The notes beneath the pieces are model-generated. The model saw only the letters and a list, made by a program, of their open reading frames with translations, made no database searches and had not been told where the DNA came from. 64,000 bases of DNA from Amycolatopsis japonica (GTDB lineage: Bacteria; Actinomycetota; Actinomycetes; Mycobacteriales; Pseudonocardiaceae): NCBI RefSeq assembly GCF_000732925.1, contig NZ_CP008953.1, forward strand, positions 186,001 to 250,000, written 5' to 3'. The position numbers and the translations under genes are program-made. Positions within the stretch are counted from its first letter, which is position 1; each line of letters starts with the position of its first letter. Of this stretch, positions 17,544 to 24,650 are shown in pieces.

Positions 17544-18548
17544 ATGCGGTTTCGGAACTCGCTCGCGATCGGGCTGGCGGTGCTGACGCTCGGCGGCTGC
17601 ACGTCGACGATCGCCGGTACGGCTGCGCCGGTGCCCGGACAGGGACCGGTGATCACGAAGGCCGAGCCGTGCACACTGCTCTCGGAGGAGCACGCGAACG
17701 CGCTGGGAGTCACCTATCCCGGAGCGGAGCGCCCCGCCAAACCCGAACAGAAGGTGCCCGCGGTCTGCCGGTTCCGCGAGCTGGAGGGCGTGCGCAAGGC
17801 GTCGAGCCTCGAGGTCGCGTTGAGCAAGGACCTGTCCGTGAACGAGTACATGAACGGCGCCCAGTCCGGCGAGAAGTTCGGCATCGGCGGCTTCACCTGG
17901 ACGCGGTACGCCACCATCCTCGGGCCGACCTACTGCTCGCTGAGCACGGAGCTCACGCCGGACTCGTTCGTGGAGATCTCCAGCGAGAGCCCCGACCACA
18001 CCGAGGGCAACGCGTGCGACCTCGCCAAGGCGGCGGCCCCGGCCGTGGCGTCGAAGCTGCCGGGCGGGGAGCAGAACCCGCAGATCACCGCCCCGCCGGG
18101 GCAGAAGCCCGCCGAGCCGGGCGGTCCGCTCGTGAGCACCGACCCGTGCGCCATGCTCAAGCCCGAGCAGACCGCCCAGCTGCGGCTCGCCCCCACCGGC
18201 GAACCGATGAAGTCCACCTCGGATCCGAACCAGGTCGGCTGCGAATGGGCCGATACCGACGGCGAAAAGGGCGAAAAGGCGCTCGACCTCTGGTTCTACC
18301 CGGCGACGGCGATGGACGAGACTCCGACGCTGATCTCGCAGGGCGAACCGCAGGACTTCGAGTCGGGCGGTCGCAAGTGGAAGATCTACACCGAGTCGGG
18401 CAGCAAACTGTGCGCGGCGGGTATCGCGATCACCGCGACGTCGACGGTGGCGATCATCGCGGGCAACCTCGACGACCCCGCGAAGGCGTGCGAAGTGATC
18501 AAGGCCGCGGTTCCGCTGCTGAACACGAACCTGCCGCCGTCGTCCTAG
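17544..18548 (+). CDS. DUF3558-type lipoprotein, copy 2 (tandem paralogue)
   Basis: A 334-aa paralogue of the preceding gene. Shared stretches include PVPGQGP(V)(I/L)TKA, GEK(F/Y)GIGGFTWTRYA, CSLSTEL and ITATSTV. Lipobox is TLGGC. ATG 17544 is chosen because AGGAGGGG precedes it by 5 nt; an ATG at 17529 would place that site inside the gene. Like copy 1 it contains two half-repeats with paired cysteines. Its stop overlaps the convergent lhgO stop in a CTAG. The 47-bp gap from copy 1 suggests one transcript. Confidence 0.8.
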   Translation: MRFRNSLAIGLAVLTLGGCTSTIAGTAAPVPGQGPVITKAEPCTLLSEEHANALGVTYPGAERPAKPEQKVPAVCRFRELEGVRKASSLEVALSKDLSVNEYMNGAQSGEKFGIGGFTWTRYATILGPTYCSLSTELTPDSFVEISSESPDHTEGNACDLAKAAAPAVASKLPGGEQNPQITAPPGQKPAEPGGPLVSTDPCAMLKPEQTAQLRLAPTGEPMKSTSDPNQVGCEWADTDGEKGEKALDLWFYPATAMDETPTLISQGEPQDFESGGRKWKIYTESGSKLCAAGIAITATSTVAIIAGNLDDPAKACEVIKAAVPLLNTNLPPSS

Positions 18549-19741
18549 GACACGGCCTGGCCGGTCACCTCGTCGGCGATGTGCTTCGCGATCTCCAGCG
18601 CGCTGGTCGCCGCCGGTGAGGGTGCGTTGAGGACGTGCACCTGGTTCCGCGCGGTCTCGATCAGGAAGTCGTCGACGAGGGCGCCGTCCGGGCGCAGCGC
18701 CTGTGCCCGGACCCCGGAGCCGTGCCGCACGATGTCGTCCTCGGTGACGGCGGGCACGAGCCGCGCGAGGCTTTCGGCGAAGCGGCGGCGGGAGAACGAC
18801 CGGCGGACCTCGTCGAGCCCGGTCGGGTACGCGTACTTGCGCGCGAGCCGCCAGACACCGGGGAAACGGGCGACCTCGGCGAGGTCTTTCGCCGACACGT
18901 CGCGCCAGGTGTAGCCCTCACGCCGCAGCGCGAGCACGGCGTTGGGGCCGGCGTGCACGCTGCCGTCGAGCATGCGGGTCAGGTGCACGCCGAGGAACGG
19001 CAGCGACGCGTCGGGGACCGGGTAGATCAGGCCCCGCACCAGATGGCGGCGTTCGGGCTTCAGTTCGTAGTACTCGCCGCGGAACGGCACGATCCGCGCG
19101 CTCGGGGTGAGCCCGGCGAGCCGGGCGACCCGGTCCGCGTGCAGGCCCGCGCAGTTGACGAGGGCGTCCGCGTGGATCACGTCGTCGCCGGTCGCCACCT
19201 CGACGCCGCCGGTGCGGCCGGGCCGGATCCCCAGCGCGGGCGTGCCGAGCCGCAGGTCGGCGTCGGACTCGTCGAGCAGCCGCACCAGCGCGGCGCAGAC
19301 GCCCGCGAAGTCGATGATGCCGGTGGACTCCACGCGCAACGCGGCGACGCACGAGACCTCGGGCTCGTACTCGCGGGCCTCGCTCGGGGTGATCAGCTTG
19401 GCCGGGACCCCGTTGGCCTCCGCGCGTTCGGCGAGCACCTTGAGCGCCGGAAGCTCCGCTTCGGAGGTGGCGACGACGAGTTTGCCGCACACCTCGACCG
19501 GCACCCCGTACTGCCGGGCGAAGTCCACAATGGACCGATTGCCCGCGGTGGACATCCTGGCCTTGAAGGAACCCGGCTTGTAGTAGAGCCCGGCGTGCAC
19601 GACGTTGGAGTTGTGCCCGGTCTGGTGGGCCGCCCAGTGCTCCTCCTTCTCGAGCACCGTGACGTCCAGACCCCGTTTGGTCAGTTCCCAGGCTGTGGCG
19701 AGACCGACGATCCCGCCCCCGATGACTACGACTGTGCGCAC
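18545..19741 (-). CDS. lhgO: L-2-hydroxyglutarate oxidase/dehydrogenase
   Basis: A 398-aa FAD enzyme of the DAO family that oxidises L-2-hydroxyglutarate to 2-oxoglutarate. The FAD-binding GGGIVG is at residues 8-13 after MRTVVVI. The family-typical GHNSNVVHAGLYYKPGS follows. Other blocks are VNCAGLHADRVARLAG, VPFRGEYYEL, and a C-terminal HVLNAPSPAATSALEIAKHI. GTG 19741 has a TAACCT -10-like hexamer (plus-strand 19750-19755) 8 nt upstream and no clear Shine-Dalgarno, so it is probably leaderless. A TetR-type operator at 19767-19784 lies where its -35 should be, suggesting repression by the divergent TetR. Confidence 0.85.
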   Translation of the reverse strand: MRTVVVIGGGIVGLATAWELTKRGLDVTVLEKEEHWAAHQTGHNSNVVHAGLYYKPGSFKARMSTAGNRSIVDFARQYGVPVEVCGKLVVATSEAELPALKVLAERAEANGVPAKLITPSEAREYEPEVSCVAALRVESTGIIDFAGVCAALVRLLDESDADLRLGTPALGIRPGRTGGVEVATGDDVIHADALVNCAGLHADRVARLAGLTPSARIVPFRGEYYELKPERRHLVRGLIYPVPDASLPFLGVHLTRMLDGSVHAGPNAVLALRREGYTWRDVSAKDLAEVARFPGVWRLARKYAYPTGLDEVRRSFSRRRFAESLARLVPAVTEDDIVRHGSGVRAQALRPDGALVDDFLIETARNQVHVLNAPSPAATSALEIAKHIADEVTGQAVS

Positions 19742-19766
19742 GATCGACCAGGTTACCCGGAGCGCT

Positions 19767-19784
19767 ACCTGACAGCTGTCAGGT
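19767..19784. promoter_or_regulatory. TetR operator 1, 18-bp perfect palindrome
   Basis: ACCTGACAGCTGTCAGGT is fully self-complementary. It lies between divergent lhgO and the tetR gene and shares the half-site ACCTGACa with operator 2. It overlaps the expected -35 of lhgO. Confidence 0.65.
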
Positions 19785-19794
19785 TAGGTGGTAG

Positions 19795-19818
19795 CTTACC
19801 TGACCGATGTCAGGTAAG
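19795..19818. promoter_or_regulatory. TetR operator 2, overlapping the tetR start codon
   Basis: Arms CTTACCTGA (19795-19803) and TCAGGTAAG (19810-19818) are perfect inverted repeats around a 6-nt spacer. The spacer contains the ATG of the regulator (19807). This fits autorepression of a leaderless tetR transcript. Confidence 0.6.
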
Positions 19819-20418
19819 CGGTTGAGCAGGGAAGAACGCCGGGAGCGCATCCTGGCCGCGGCGGCGCGGGTGTTCGCCGCGTCCGGGTACGACGCGGCGG
19901 GGATGCGCGAGGTCGCGACGGCCGCGGGGATCAGCACGCCCGTGCTCTACGACCATTTCCCTTCCAAGGCGGCGCTGTACGCCGGCCTGCTGGAGTCCGA
20001 AGTGGACAGTCTGCTGGCCGGCTGGGCCGACCTGCCGCCGTCGGACACCGCCGAGGGGCTGCTGCGCGCCAGGGTGGCGGCGATCTTCGCCTGGATGGAG
20101 ACGAACGAACGCGGCTGGCGGATGATCTTCGCCGAGACGCCGTCCGACGAGGGCGTCGCCGAGGTGCACCGGCGCGGCCAGGCCAGGTCGACCGCGCGAC
20201 TGACCGAGGTGTTCGGCCAGGTCCCCGGCCTGGCGCTGACCGCGGACCTGCCGCGCGACCGCGCGAACGAAGCGCTCGCCGAAGCGGCGAAGAGCGCGCT
20301 GAACGCCATCGCCACCTGGTGGTGGGACAACCGCGACATCCCGCGGGAGCAAGTCGTCGCGCTCACGACGGATCTGTTGTGGCGCGGACTGGGGAATCTG
20401 ATCCAGGAGGACCGATGA
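19807..20418 (+). CDS. TetR-family transcriptional regulator
   Basis: A 203-aa repressor. The N-terminal TetR HTH domain covers about residues 10-57 (RRERILAAAARVFAASGYDAAGMREVATAAGISTPVLYDHFPSKAAL), followed by an all-helical ligand domain (about 80-195, with WMETNERGWRMIFAE and a WWWD cluster). ATG 19807 lies inside an inverted repeat, pointing to autorepression. The stop overlaps the next gene by ATGA. Probable targets are itself with the downstream SnoaL-like gene, and the divergent lhgO. Ligand unknown. Confidence 0.9.
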   Translation: MSGKRLSREERRERILAAAARVFAASGYDAAGMREVATAAGISTPVLYDHFPSKAALYAGLLESEVDSLLAGWADLPPSDTAEGLLRARVAAIFAWMETNERGWRMIFAETPSDEGVAEVHRRGQARSTARLTEVFGQVPGLALTADLPRDRANEALAEAAKSALNAIATWWWDNRDIPREQVVALTTDLLWRGLGNLIQEDR

Positions 20419-20906
20419 GCATCGAAACCACCGAGCGGTATCGCCGCGCCCTCGAGACCCGGGACGTGGACCTGGCGCTGAGCGCCTTCGCGCCGGACGT
20501 CGTGGTGCACTCACCGCTGACGAGCCGGGTCCGGTTCACCGGGCACGCGGAACTCGGGCCGCTGCTGGAAGTCGCGTACACGCATCTGCGCGATGTCCGG
20601 TTCCACACCGACACCGGCGACGGCGAGACGCGCGTCGTCGTCTACACCGCGCGCATCGGCGACGAGGAGATCGAAGAGGCGGCGGTGCTGAAAATCGGCG
20701 AAGACGGGCTGATCACCGAAGTGACGCTGTTCGTGCGGCCGCTGCCCGGGCTCGTCGCGCTGATGGACGCCTTCGGCCCGGACATCGCGCGCCGCAACGG
20801 CCGCACCTTCGCGGCCCGGCTGCTCGCGGTGGCCGCGAAACCTCTGCTGGCCATGGTGCGGTCGGGCGACCGGCGCGCCGTCCCGCTCGCTGGCCCGAGG
20901 GGCTGA
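20415..20906 (+). CDS. SnoaL/NTF2-like protein
   Basis: A 163-aa protein whose first ~115 residues have the NTF2/SnoaL-like pattern: an N-terminal helix (TERYRRALETRDVDLALSAFAPDVVVHSPL), then a curved sheet (DVRFHTDTGDGETRVVVYTARIGDEEIEEAAVLKIGEDGLITEVTLF-type strands). The C-terminal ~45 residues are helical and basic. It could be a small-molecule isomerase, hydrolase or ligand-binding protein; no catalytic set is diagnostic. ATG 20415 has CAGGAGG upstream and overlaps the tetR stop, so it is coupled to the regulator. Its stop lies inside the repeat at 20900-20982. Confidence 0.75.
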   Translation: MSIETTERYRRALETRDVDLALSAFAPDVVVHSPLTSRVRFTGHAELGPLLEVAYTHLRDVRFHTDTGDGETRVVVYTARIGDEEIEEAAVLKIGEDGLITEVTLFVRPLPGLVALMDAFGPDIARRNGRTFAARLLAVAAKPLLAMVRSGDRRAVPLAGPRG

Positions 20907-20982
20907 AGGGAGCTTTCCCCGCATCTCATGCGAGGAAAGCGCCCTTCACCGCGTCTTATGCGGTGAAGGGCCCCTTCAGCCC
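20900..20982. terminator. Cloverleaf-like bidirectional terminator containing both stop codons
   Basis: The outer stem GGGCTGAAGGG (20900-20910) pairs with CCCTTCAGCCC (20972-20982). Inside are two further hairpins: GCTTTCC...GGAAAGC (20912-20940) and CCCTTCACCGC...GCGGTGAAGGG (20942-20970). The outer stem encodes the TGA of the SnoaL-like gene (20904-20906) and, on the other strand, the TGA of the MFS gene (20976-20978). Confidence 0.7.
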
Positions 20983-22511
20983 ACCGGGGCAGCGACCGGA
21001 GCAGCCTCCTCTTCGGGGTCTTCGAGGACCTTCGGCACCCCGCGCAACGTGAACAGGACGCTCACCGCCAGCACCGCCATCAACCCCGCCGAGCACAGCA
21101 TCGTCACCTGCAGCCCGTCGACGAACGCCAGTTTCGCGTTGGCCAGGACCAAAGCTCCCTGGTCCGGCGGCAGCTGAGCCGCGAACTGGACGGCCCCGCC
21201 GAGGGTGTCCGAGATCGCCTCCGGCGGTACGCCCGGCGGGATGACGAGTTCGCTCCGGTACAGCGCGCCGAGCGCACTGCCGAGGACGGCGATCCCCAGC
21301 GCCCCACCGAGTTCGGTCGCCGTCTCGGAGATCGCCGACGCCGCGCCCGCCCTGGCCTTCGGCACGACGCCCAGCACCGTGTCCGTCGCGACGGTGAGGA
21401 TCAGCGCCAGCCCCACGCCGAAGACGATCATCGCGGCCAGCAGATCCGTGTACACGATCGTCACGCCGATCCCCGAGTACAACGCGAACCCGATCGCCGA
21501 CAGCGCGCAACCCAGCCCGATGGTGATCGCGCGCCCGAAGAGCTTGATCCCCATGGGCGCGAGCACCCCGCCGACGATCGCGCCGCCCATCCCTGGCAGC
21601 CCGGCGAGCCCGGACTTCAGCGGTGACCAGCCCGCCACCAGCTGCAGGTACTGCGCGAACATCAGCGAGACCGCGAGCTGCGCGAACATCGCCAGGATCG
21701 TGGTGCCGACGGTCGCCGAGAACGCCCGCCGCGCGAACAGCTTCAGATCCATCAGCGGTTCGGCCAGCCGCGGTTGCCGCAGGACGAACGCCAGCAGGCA
21801 GCCGAGCCCGAGCACCGCGGCGACCGCGACGTCCCAATGCCCCCAGCCCTTGTACGCGACTTCCTTGATCGTGTAGACGATCCCGACCATGCCGGCGATC
21901 GACAGCAGCACGCTGACGACGTCGATCCGGCCAGGGGCGGGGTTCTTCGATTCGGGCAGGATCAACGCGCCCGCGATCACCATGACCACCACCACGGGCA
22001 CGTTGACCAGGAACACCGAACCCCACCAGAAATGGTCGAGCAGGAACCCGCCGACGAGCGGCCCCATGCCGAACCCGAGGATCGTCAGCCCGCTCGAAAC
22101 CCCGATCACGGCCGCGCGTTCCTTGCCGGTGAACACGTTCCGCACGATCGAGAGGGTCGACGGCATCAGCGTCGCGGCGGCGACCCCGAGCAGCGCGCGG
22201 GCGGCGATCAGGAGTTCCGCCGTCGGCGCGTACGCCGTGATCACCGAAGCGACCCCGAACAGCGACGCCCCGATCAGCAGCAGCTTCTTCCGGCCGACGC
22301 GGTCGCCGATGTTCCCCATCGTGATCAGCAGCCCGGCGAGTGCGAAGCCGTACGCGTCGGCGATCCACAGCAGCTCCGTCGTCGACGGGTGCATCTGCTC
22401 CGAAAGCGACGGCAGCACCAGATGCAGCACGGTCAGGTCGATCGCGATCAGCAGCTGCGCCAGCACGCAGACCGCGACGGTGCCGATCTTGCGGCCCTTG
22501 CCGATGGTCAC
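20976..22511 (-). CDS. MFS drug exporter, DHA2 (14-helix EmrB/QacA/SmvA-like)
   Basis: A 511-aa proton-coupled multidrug antiporter of the DHA2 group. It starts with a helix containing AIDLTVLHLVLPSLSEQ and ELLWIADAYGFALAGLLI, typical of QacA/SmvA. The loop GNIGDRVGRKKLL is motif A, and LTILGFGMGPLVGGFLLDHFWWGSVFLVNVP matches antiporter motif C and the following region. About 14 helices can be drawn, with an acidic/Ala-Pro C-terminal tail. GTG 22511 overlaps the upstream C45-family gene stop by four bases, so the exporter is coupled to it and may export its product or substrate. Confidence 0.9.
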   Translation of the reverse strand: MTIGKGRKIGTVAVCVLAQLLIAIDLTVLHLVLPSLSEQMHPSTTELLWIADAYGFALAGLLITMGNIGDRVGRKKLLLIGASLFGVASVITAYAPTAELLIAARALLGVAAATLMPSTLSIVRNVFTGKERAAVIGVSSGLTILGFGMGPLVGGFLLDHFWWGSVFLVNVPVVVVMVIAGALILPESKNPAPGRIDVVSVLLSIAGMVGIVYTIKEVAYKGWGHWDVAVAAVLGLGCLLAFVLRQPRLAEPLMDLKLFARRAFSATVGTTILAMFAQLAVSLMFAQYLQLVAGWSPLKSGLAGLPGMGGAIVGGVLAPMGIKLFGRAITIGLGCALSAIGFALYSGIGVTIVYTDLLAAMIVFGVGLALILTVATDTVLGVVPKARAGAASAISETATELGGALGIAVLGSALGALYRSELVIPPGVPPEAISDTLGGAVQFAAQLPPDQGALVLANAKLAFVDGLQVTMLCSAGLMAVLAVSVLFTLRGVPKVLEDPEEEAAPVAAPVG

Positions 22512-23605
22512 CGCGACACCCCGAAGGTGAGTTCCGGCGAGTGCCGCGCGGTGCCGTTCTCGCCGTCACCCAGGTAGAACCGGGTGCTGAGGGTGCGGGC
22601 CGCCGGGTCGAGGACGCTGCGCCACAACGTCCGCCACGGTGCGCCGGGCTCGACCGCGAACGACACCGTGTCGAGCGCGGCGCGCGGCCCGGAGCCGGCT
22701 TCCTTGGTGACGGTGCGCAGCCGCTCGTAGGTGCGCATGGTCTCCGGCGTGTCCTCCGGCAGCGAGTCGACGTCCGGGTGCAGGTGCAGCAGGTGGTTCG
22801 TGACGCACAGCGGCCCGTCGGCGACCTCGACGAAGTACTCGATGTCGTTCGCCCCGCGCTCGTAGACGAAACCGCGGCCCGAGGCGTCGGCGACGATGTA
22901 GTGACAGGGCGCGCCGTGCGCGTACTGCTTGGCGAGCATCAGCGCTTCTTTGGCCTGGTCGAGGTTTTCGGCGGTGTCCAGCAGATACCGGCACACCTGC
23001 ATGACCGAGAGACCCGCCTGCGGGCCCGGATCGTGTTCCAGCGGCGCGGCCGTTTCGACGTCGGCCATCAGCAGCGCGACGACCAGCCCGGCCTCGTTGA
23101 CCCCCTCGGTCGCACCGTCCATTGTGGACATGGTGAGCGCGGTCGAGGCGATGCCGTCGTCGGGGATCGTCGTCAGGACATAGGGGCGTGACGCCATCGG
23201 CACGGTCCCGTCGTCCACTGGCTCCTCCCCGGCCAGCGCCGCACCCAGCTGGGTCCAGCTCATGGTGAAGAAGTCGTAGTTCCGGCCGAGCGCGCTCCCC
23301 GTCCACAGCGCCGAGCACCCCGACCCGGCGGGCAACGCGCTCGCGTCGTCCAAGGAGACCGCCGCGTCGGCCGGGAGCCCGTAGGCCTCGGCGAACCCGG
23401 CCAGGCGTCCGGCGTACTCGGGCCAGTTCCGCGCGAACCAGGTGCGCCGCGCCCTGGCCGCGATGGGGTCGATCGCCGACGGCGACCAGTCCGAGCGCGC
23501 CTTCACTTCGGCACCGAGCGCCCGGCCGATCTCGGCCTGGGAGCCGCGCAACGTCAGATGCCGCACGGCGAGGAAGTCTTCGGGAGATCCAGCTGCGTAA
23601 GTCAT
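22508..23605 (-). CDS. C45-family acyltransferase/peptidase (penicillin acyltransferase-like)
   Basis: A 365-aa N-terminal-nucleophile protein of the AAT (acyl-CoA:6-aminopenicillanate acyltransferase) family. The predicted autocatalytic Gly-Cys is at residues 96-97 (AGSGCSALW). It is followed by the family-typical GSALGRNYDFF, TTIPDDGIASTALTMSTMDG..EGVNEAGLVVALL, and VCRYLLDTAENLDQAKEAL. Members self-cleave before Cys and then act on amide bonds. The natural substrate is unknown, and no beta-lactam biosynthesis gene is nearby. ATG 23605 has GGAG upstream. It forms an operon with the DHA2 exporter. The promoter region holds the direct-repeat array at 23651-23699. Confidence 0.8.
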   Translation of the reverse strand: MTYAAGSPEDFLAVRHLTLRGSQAEIGRALGAEVKARSDWSPSAIDPIAARARRTWFARNWPEYAGRLAGFAEAYGLPADAAVSLDDASALPAGSGCSALWTGSALGRNYDFFTMSWTQLGAALAGEEPVDDGTVPMASRPYVLTTIPDDGIASTALTMSTMDGATEGVNEAGLVVALLMADVETAAPLEHDPGPQAGLSVMQVCRYLLDTAENLDQAKEALMLAKQYAHGAPCHYIVADASGRGFVYERGANDIEYFVEVADGPLCVTNHLLHLHPDVDSLPEDTPETMRTYERLRTVTKEAGSGPRAALDTVSFAVEPGAPWRTLWRSVLDPAARTLSTRFYLGDGENGTARHSPELTFGVSR

Positions 23606-23650
23606 GTCCGGAGGGTCTCCGCGACCGCTGACCGTCCGCGCACCGAACGC

Positions 23651-23699
23651 TGTCAGCGCTTGTCAGTGCTTGACAGTGTTTGTCATCGGAATGTCATGT
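23651..23699. promoter_or_regulatory. Five GTCA-type direct repeats at about 10-bp spacing (SARP-like operator)
   Basis: Heptamers GTCAGCG (23652), GTCAGTG (23662), GACAGTG (23672), GTCATCG (23682) and GTCATGT (23693) lie in tandem on one face of the helix. They sit between the divergent C45/MFS operon and the small membrane-protein operon, with a SARP/AfsR-type regulator 1 kb away. Heptameric direct repeats are the usual binding sites of SARP regulators. Confidence 0.5.
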
Positions 23700-23748
23700 G
23701 CCCCGCGCGAAAGTGATCTCACCAAGGCAACGACAAGCGAGGGAAACC

Positions 23749-23967
23749 ATGCTCAGCAACAAGGTGTACATCATCGGCGGGGCCGTCATCAGCGTCCTCT
23801 TCGTCGCGCTCGCGATGGTCGAGTTCTCCACCGGCTACCCGGAGGACGGCCTGCAGGACCTGCTCTACGCCGTCGTGAGCGCCGGTGCCGGCGCCCTGCT
23901 GTACGTCCTCGACCGCCGCCAGCGTGAGCGTCGCGCGGCCGCCGAAGCTCAGCGTGATGCCCGATGA
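23749..23967 (+). CDS. Small membrane protein (72 aa)
   Basis: ATG 23749 follows GCGAGGGAAACC. The 72-aa product has two hydrophobic segments (about 5-25, VYIIGGAVISVLFVALAMVEF, and about 36-53). A highly charged Arg/Glu/Ala tail follows (DRRQRERRAAAEAQRDAR). No domain is recognised. The stop overlaps the next gene by ATGA. The direct-repeat array lies 50-100 bp upstream, so this two-gene unit may be a regulatory target. Confidence 0.65.
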   Translation: MLSNKVYIIGGAVISVLFVALAMVEFSTGYPEDGLQDLLYAVVSAGAGALLYVLDRRQRERRAAAEAQRDAR

Positions 23968-24650
23968 GGAACATCGACGGCGGCTTCCTCGCCGCACCGG
24001 ACCAGGCCTCGCTCCAACGCCGCGAACAGGACGTGCGCAAGGGAAAGCTCGCGCTGATGCTGGCCGTCGTGGGCGGCTTTGTCGCATTGATCGCCGGGTA
24101 CAACGTCTTCGCGGACTTCTCGCCGGTTTCGCTGGTGGTGACGATGCTCGGGCTGGCCGCCGCGGTCGGGGGCGGTGTGCTCACCAAACACCTGACGCGC
24201 AACGTGCGGTTCCGGGTGCACAAGCCGAACGCGGGCCTGGTCGGCGCCGCGAAACTGACCGGGCTCCTGGTGGCCTTCTTCGGGATCGCCGCCCTGCTCG
24301 GTTCGATCGAGGCGCCCGGTGCGCTGCGCGTCGTCCTGATCGCCGGCGGCGTCGGCACCATCGCCTACGTGAAGTCGCTGCACGACCAGCAGTGGGTGCT
24401 CTTCGAACTGGACGCGGTAGGCGTCCGGATCGAGCGGACCGTCGTGCCATGGCGTGACGTCGCCCGGCTCACCATCGATCCGGTCGGCCCCGGGATGACC
24501 CGGCTCGGCGCCGTCCCGGTCAACGCGGCACCGCTGTACGTCGCGGTCCAGGACAGCGAACTCGACCAGCGTCACCTCGCCGATGCCATCGGCCGCTTCG
24601 CGCCGCAGGGGATCCAGCTGGCCGGCGGTCAGAGTTTCCCGGTCAATTGA
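23964..24650 (+). CDS. Membrane protein with PH-like C-terminal domain
   Basis: This encodes 228 aa. Four hydrophobic segments occupy about residues 28-155 (LALMLAVVGGFVALIAGYNVF, LVVTMLGLAAAVGGGVL, LTGLLVAFFGIAALLG, ALRVVLIAGGVGTIAYV). A soluble C-terminal domain follows (WVLFELDAVGVRIERTVVPWRDVARLTIDPV...), whose strand pattern and VPWRDV block resemble bacterial PH-like membrane domains. Function unknown. ATG 23964 overlaps the upstream stop. The 3' end overlaps the convergent SARP-type regulator by 22 bp. Confidence 0.65.
   Translation: MRNIDGGFLAAPDQASLQRREQDVRKGKLALMLAVVGGFVALIAGYNVFADFSPVSLVVTMLGLAAAVGGGVLTKHLTRNVRFRVHKPNAGLVGAAKLTGLLVAFFGIAALLGSIEAPGALRVVLIAGGVGTIAYVKSLHDQQWVLFELDAVGVRIERTVVPWRDVARLTIDPVGPGMTRLGAVPVNAAPLYVAVQDSELDQRHLADAIGRFAPQGIQLAGGQSFPVN

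Noticed and set aside
23651..23699. Short repeat array read as a CRISPR
   Set aside because: Units are 10 bp with no unique spacers and no cas genes; operator repeats fit better.
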